DNA from: Clostridia bacterium
Lineage (GTDB): Bacteria > Bacillota_A > Clostridia > Oscillospirales > CAG-272
Assembly: GCA_017462445.1 (NCBI GenBank)
Contig: JAFTRB010000047.1
Location: 1 to 8,180 of the forward strand
Reading direction: 5' to 3'
Length of the DNA stretch: 8,180 nucleotides
A program made the position numbers and the translations under genes. The notes beneath the pieces were generated by a model. It saw nothing but the letters and a program-made list of their open reading frames with translations. It had not been told where the DNA came from and did not search any database. This document shows, in pieces, positions 5,941-8,180 of this stretch. Each line of letters starts with the position of its first letter. Within the stretch, counting starts at the first letter, position 1.

Positions 5941-6672
5941 ATGAGCAATCATACCCCACATATTAACGCACAAATCGGAGATTTCGCCCCCACCGTGCTG
6001 ATGCCGGGCGACCCGCTCCGCTCAAAATTCATTGCCGAAAATTACATCGAGGGGGCGCGCCTCGTTAACAATGTGCGCGGTGTTCAGGGCTATACCGGAA
6101 CATACAAGGGTGTACCCGTGTCGGTTATGGCGAGCGGAATGGGTATTCCCTCAATAGGAATTTATTCCTACGAGCTATACAAATTCTTTGGTGTGGAGAA
6201 CATAATCCGTGTTGGCTCTGCCGGCGGAATGCAGCCCGATGTCAGGCTCCGTGATGTCATTATAGGAATGGGAGCCTGTACGACCTCCCGTTTTGGCGAG
6301 CAGTACGGCCTGGAGGGAAGCTTTGCGCCAATATGCAGCTATCCCCTGCTCCGTCAGGCGGTGGACATCGCCGAGGAGATGGGCGTAAGCTATAAGGTAG
6401 GAAACCTGCTTTCCTCCGACATCTTCTATAACGCGAACCCCGATGCCAGCGCAAGGTGGACCGAGATGGGTGTTTTGGGCGTTGAGATGGAGGCGGCGGG
6501 CCTGTATATGAATGCGGCGCATCTTGGCAAGCGAGCGCTTGCTATATGTACGGTGTCCGACCACCTGTTGACAGGCGAGTCTCTCTCGGCAGAGTTAAGG
6601 CAGACTTCCTTTACCGAAATGATGGAAATTGCACTGAATATTGCGGTGCGTATGGCAAAAAACGCGACATAG
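5941..6672 (+). CDS. deoD: Purine nucleoside phosphorylase, DeoD type
   Basis: Splits purine ribo- and deoxyribonucleosides with phosphate to the free base and (deoxy)ribose-1-phosphate. The 243-residue product matches the hexameric DeoD class. TPHI at 5-8 holds the ribose-contacting His. MPGDPLR (21-27) and RGVQGYTG (46-53) provide phosphate-binding Arg27 and Arg46, and RVGSAGG (90-96) provides Arg90 and Ser93. VEMEAAGLY (181-189) gives Met183/Glu184 for the ribose. TVSDH (204-208) holds Asp207, the proton donor to the purine. AAAGGAGA (5927-5934) precedes the ATG by 6 nt. It lies 21 nt after deoC and 7 nt before deoB. The ribose-1-phosphate it makes is the substrate of DeoB, which fits the gene order. 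Confidence 0.96.
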   Translation: MSNHTPHINAQIGDFAPTVLMPGDPLRSKFIAENYIEGARLVNNVRGVQGYTGTYKGVPVSVMASGMGIPSIGIYSYELYKFFGVENIIRVGSAGGMQPDVRLRDVIIGMGACTTSRFGEQYGLEGSFAPICSYPLLRQAVDIAEEMGVSYKVGNLLSSDIFYNANPDASARWTEMGVLGVEMEAAGLYMNAAHLGKRALAICTVSDHLLTGESLSAELRQTSFTEMMEIALNIAVRMAKNAT

Positions 6673-6679
6673 GTGAAAA

Positions 6680-7852
6680 ATGAGAAGATATAAAAGAGTA
6701 TTTATGATAGTCCTCGATTCGCTTGGAATCGGGGCGATGCCCGACGCTGTGGAATACGGTGACGAGGGTGCTGACACACTGAGGAGCCTGTACAATACCG
6801 GCAGACTTAATATCCCAAATCTTATCAAGCTGGGGCTTGGCAACATCAAGGGCGTAGACTATCTGCCGAGGGTTGATAAGCCGCTTGCCGACTGCGCAAG
6901 AATGATGGAAAAGAGCCGTGGAAAGGATACGACTACGGGTCACTGGGAGCTGATGGGTATAATCTCGGAAAAGCCAATGCCTACCTATCCGGGGGGCTTC
7001 CCCGATGAAATCATATCCGCCTTTGAAGAGCGGATCGGCAGAGAATGCCTTTGCAACAGGCCCTACTCCGGAACAGAGGTCATAAGGGATTATGGCGAGG
7101 AGCATATCGTGACGGGCAAGCCTATCGTCTATACCTCGGCGGACAGCGTTTTCCAGATTGCAGCCCACGAGAGCATTGTTCCAAGAGAGCAGCTCTACGC
7201 CTGGTGCGAGATTGCGCGAGAGATATTGGTTGGAGAACACGGAGTTGGCAGAGTTATTGCCCGTCCCTTTATTGGAGAAAAGGGCAGCTTTACAAGGACA
7301 GACGGCAGACGCGACTTTTCGCTTAAGCCACCAAAGGAAAGCTATATTGAAAGAATGCAACGCTTTAGGCTTCAGACCGTCGCCGTAGGAAAGATACAGG
7401 ATATATTTGCGGGAGTTGGCATTGACGAGCATATTCCGACGCACTCGAACGCGGAGGGGATCGCCGCGACACTGGAGCTTCTCGAGAGGGATTTCACAGG
7501 CTTTGCATTTATTAATCTTGTTGACTTCGATATGAAATACGGGCATAGGCAGGACGCAGTAGGCTACGCCGAGGCGCTTAATGAATTTGACAAGGCGCTG
7601 GGCGATATGATTAAAAAGATGGAATACACCGATATGCTGATTATAACGGCAGACCACGGATGCGACCCATCGGACAACAGCACCGACCATACACGCGAAT
7701 ATGTTCCCTTCCTGTGCTATACAACCAGGGGGAAGGGCGGCGATTTAGGAACGCTTAACGGCTTTGACCAGGCCGGCAGGCTTACGCTTTGGGCGCTCGA
7801 CTTCACCGGCATGGGTGGCGGCTATTGCTATGACGTGGTGAAGGAAGGATAA
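6680..7852 (+). CDS. deoB: Phosphopentomutase
   Basis: Converts (deoxy)ribose-1-phosphate to the 5-phosphate, linking nucleoside phosphorolysis to DeoC and the pentose phosphate pathway. The 390-residue protein belongs to the alkaline phosphatase fold with a cap domain. Asp13 (IVLDSLGIGAMPD, 10-22) and the activating Thr85 in GKDTTTGHWE (81-90) are present. The metal ligands Asp284 and His289 lie in LVDFDMKYGHR (280-290), Asp325/His326 in TADHGCDP (323-330) and His337 in STDHTREYVPF (334-344). Spacing matches the two-manganese site of the Bacillus enzyme, offset by two residues. THSNAEG (254-260) is another conserved block. AGGTG (6671-6675) overlaps the deoD stop codon and is only 4 nt from the ATG, so translation is probably coupled. 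It is the last recognised gene of the operon. No clear Rho-independent terminator follows. Confidence 0.96.
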   Translation: MRRYKRVFMIVLDSLGIGAMPDAVEYGDEGADTLRSLYNTGRLNIPNLIKLGLGNIKGVDYLPRVDKPLADCARMMEKSRGKDTTTGHWELMGIISEKPMPTYPGGFPDEIISAFEERIGRECLCNRPYSGTEVIRDYGEEHIVTGKPIVYTSADSVFQIAAHESIVPREQLYAWCEIAREILVGEHGVGRVIARPFIGEKGSFTRTDGRRDFSLKPPKESYIERMQRFRLQTVAVGKIQDIFAGVGIDEHIPTHSNAEGIAATLELLERDFTGFAFINLVDFDMKYGHRQDAVGYAEALNEFDKALGDMIKKMEYTDMLIITADHGCDPSDNSTDHTREYVPFLCYTTRGKGGDLGTLNGFDQAGRLTLWALDFTGMGGGYCYDVVKEG

Positions 7853-7888
7853 AAAACATAGGGAGAAACACTAGGCACTATACTTTCC

Positions 7889-7949
7889 GGGTTATCCCAC
7901 ACGGACCGTCGAGGACGCCGGTCCCTACACCACTAACCACTGACCACTG
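7889..7949. repeat. GC-rich hairpin and ACCACTR heptamer repeat after deoB
   Basis: GGGTTATCCC (7889-7898) is a 3-bp hairpin. Next, GGACCG (7903-7908) pairs with CGGTCC (7919-7924); an alternative inner helix is CGTC (7907-7910), loop GAG, GACG (7914-7917). No T run follows, so this is not a standard terminator. Three heptamers ACCACTA, ACCACTG, ACCACTG follow at 7929-7949. From memory, similar sequence occurs between genes in Clostridia genomes, so an interspersed repeat is likely; copy number cannot be tested here. From 7853 to 7888 nothing recognisable was seen. Confidence 0.5.
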
Positions 7950-7955
7950 ATAATC

Positions 7956-8066
7956 AAGAGCAATCATATCTGGGAGCTTGCTCACAAGGATGATTGCCGC
8001 AGATTGCTCTTTCGGTGGTTTGTCGCAAGACAAACATAGTGCGTTAGCACCAAGACCTCCCCGAGG
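7956..8066. repeat. Second hairpin cluster, upstream of the truncated gene
   Basis: A long-range stem AAGAGCAATC (7956-7965) with GATTGCTCTT (8002-8011) competes with an inner stem CAATCAT (7961-7967) with ATGATTG (7990-7996), since both use 7961-7965. Within it GAG-CTTG-CTC (7974-7983) can fold. Then come GTTTGTC (8018-8024), loop GCAA, GACAAAC (8029-8035); GTGC (8039-8042), loop GTTA, GCAC (8047-8050); and CCTC (8056-8059), loop CCC, GAGG (8063-8066). It ends 55 nt before the next start codon. It could be a structured leader of that gene or a mobile repeat. From 8067 to 8107 there is only one recognisable item, the CACTGACCAC repeat at 8088-8097. Confidence 0.55.
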
Positions 8067-8107
8067 GATTGAACCGATAAAGAGTAACACTGACCACAAT
8101 TGTTTAC

Positions 8108-8114
8108 AAGGAGG
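8108..8114 (+). promoter_or_regulatory. Strong ribosome binding site of the truncated last gene
   Basis: AAGGAGG is a full match to the anti-Shine-Dalgarno and stands 7 nt before the ATG at 8122. It is the strongest site in the window and is the main reason to call a gene there. No convincing promoter was found between deoB and this site. Confidence 0.8.
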
Positions 8115-8121
8115 CAAGCTG

Positions 8122-8180
8122 ATGACAAGCAGAAAGAAAATTGAAGCGACGCTATATAGCACGGCAAACTCAACACGGGC
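8122..8180 (+). CDS. Start of an unidentified gene (cut by the window edge)
   Basis: The frame from the ATG is open to the end of the window and gives 19 residues, MTSRKKIEATLYSTANSTR, polar and basic with no hydrophobic signal segment. This suggests a cytoplasmic N-terminus, but the stretch is too short to name a family. The very strong ribosome binding site supports it. It follows the deo operon in the same direction after a 269-nt gap with hairpins and may be read from its own promoter or from the operon; the sequence does not decide. Confidence 0.6.
   Translation, partial: MTSRKKIEATLYSTANSTR

Noticed and set aside
6611..7690. A 359-codon minus-strand open frame opposite deoB.
   Set aside because: It is a shadow of deoB, whose catalytic residues are all in place. 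The antisense product shows no recognisable family pattern.
7929..7949. The tandem heptamers considered as the start of a CRISPR-like or iteron array.
   Set aside because: Only three 7-nt units without spacers, no cas or rep gene, so it is a simple short tandem repeat.
8056..8077. On the minus strand, GGTTCAATCCC resembles a tRNA T-arm.
   Set aside because: The flanking bases do not form a 5-bp T stem, and no anticodon arm, D arm or acceptor stem can be built around it.
7878..8162. A 94-codon minus-strand frame across the repeat region after deoB.
   Set aside because: It reads through the heptamer repeat and the hairpin cluster and over the strong plus-strand ribosome binding site; its own start has no ribosome binding site.

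Overview
The window reads as a stretch of chromosome from an anaerobic Firmicute, most likely an uncultured gut-type member of Clostridia. The evidence is AAGGAGG-class ribosome binding sites, extended -10 promoters, a Clostridia-style DUF4830 protein, a tiny Cys-rich membrane peptide, and a deo operon of Firmicute type. This placement is inferred from gene content and style, not from a marker gene. Most of the window is ordinary core metabolism and envelope biology. No phage, plasmid, CRISPR or transposase gene is present.

Layout. At 1-1222 (+) lies the 3' end of a polysaccharide deacetylase-like gene, followed 4 nt later by a DUF368 (PopT-type) polyprenyl-phosphate transporter, then a strong terminator. 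At 1302-1805 (+) is a single DUF4830 membrane-anchored/secreted protein. At 1804-2013 a bidirectional terminator separates it from a convergent 32-codon Cys-rich membrane peptide gene (1915-2013, -), which overlaps no annotated-size ORF of its own and is easily missed. At 2137-4329 (-) is a complete type IA topoisomerase (topB). Divergent from it at 4680-7852 (+) is a nucleoside salvage operon, tdk-deoC-deoD-deoB. The intergenic region 4330-4679 carries the two divergent promoters and, between them, a compact cluster of five short hairpins. After deoB, 269 bp without a convincing gene (7853-8121) holds a GC-rich hairpin, an ACCACTR heptamer repeat and a second hairpin cluster. The start of one more gene, cut by the window edge, follows at 8122.

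How the genes work together. DeoD splits purine (deoxy)nucleosides to base plus (deoxy)ribose-1-phosphate. DeoB moves the phosphate to C5. DeoC cleaves deoxyribose-5-phosphate to acetaldehyde and glyceraldehyde-3-phosphate. Tdk instead salvages thymidine to dTMP. Together they let the cell use DNA-derived nucleosides for nucleotides or carbon. The deacetylase/PopT pair suggests a small envelope unit: one enzyme on extracytoplasmic polysaccharide and one recycler of the lipid carrier that builds such polymers.

The least explained material is non-coding: the two hairpin clusters (4387-4484 and 7956-8066), which share a TGCG-(n)TA-GCA hairpin core, and the alternative-pairing stem upstream of the truncated last gene. 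The Cys-rich micro-protein is the most interesting coding element.
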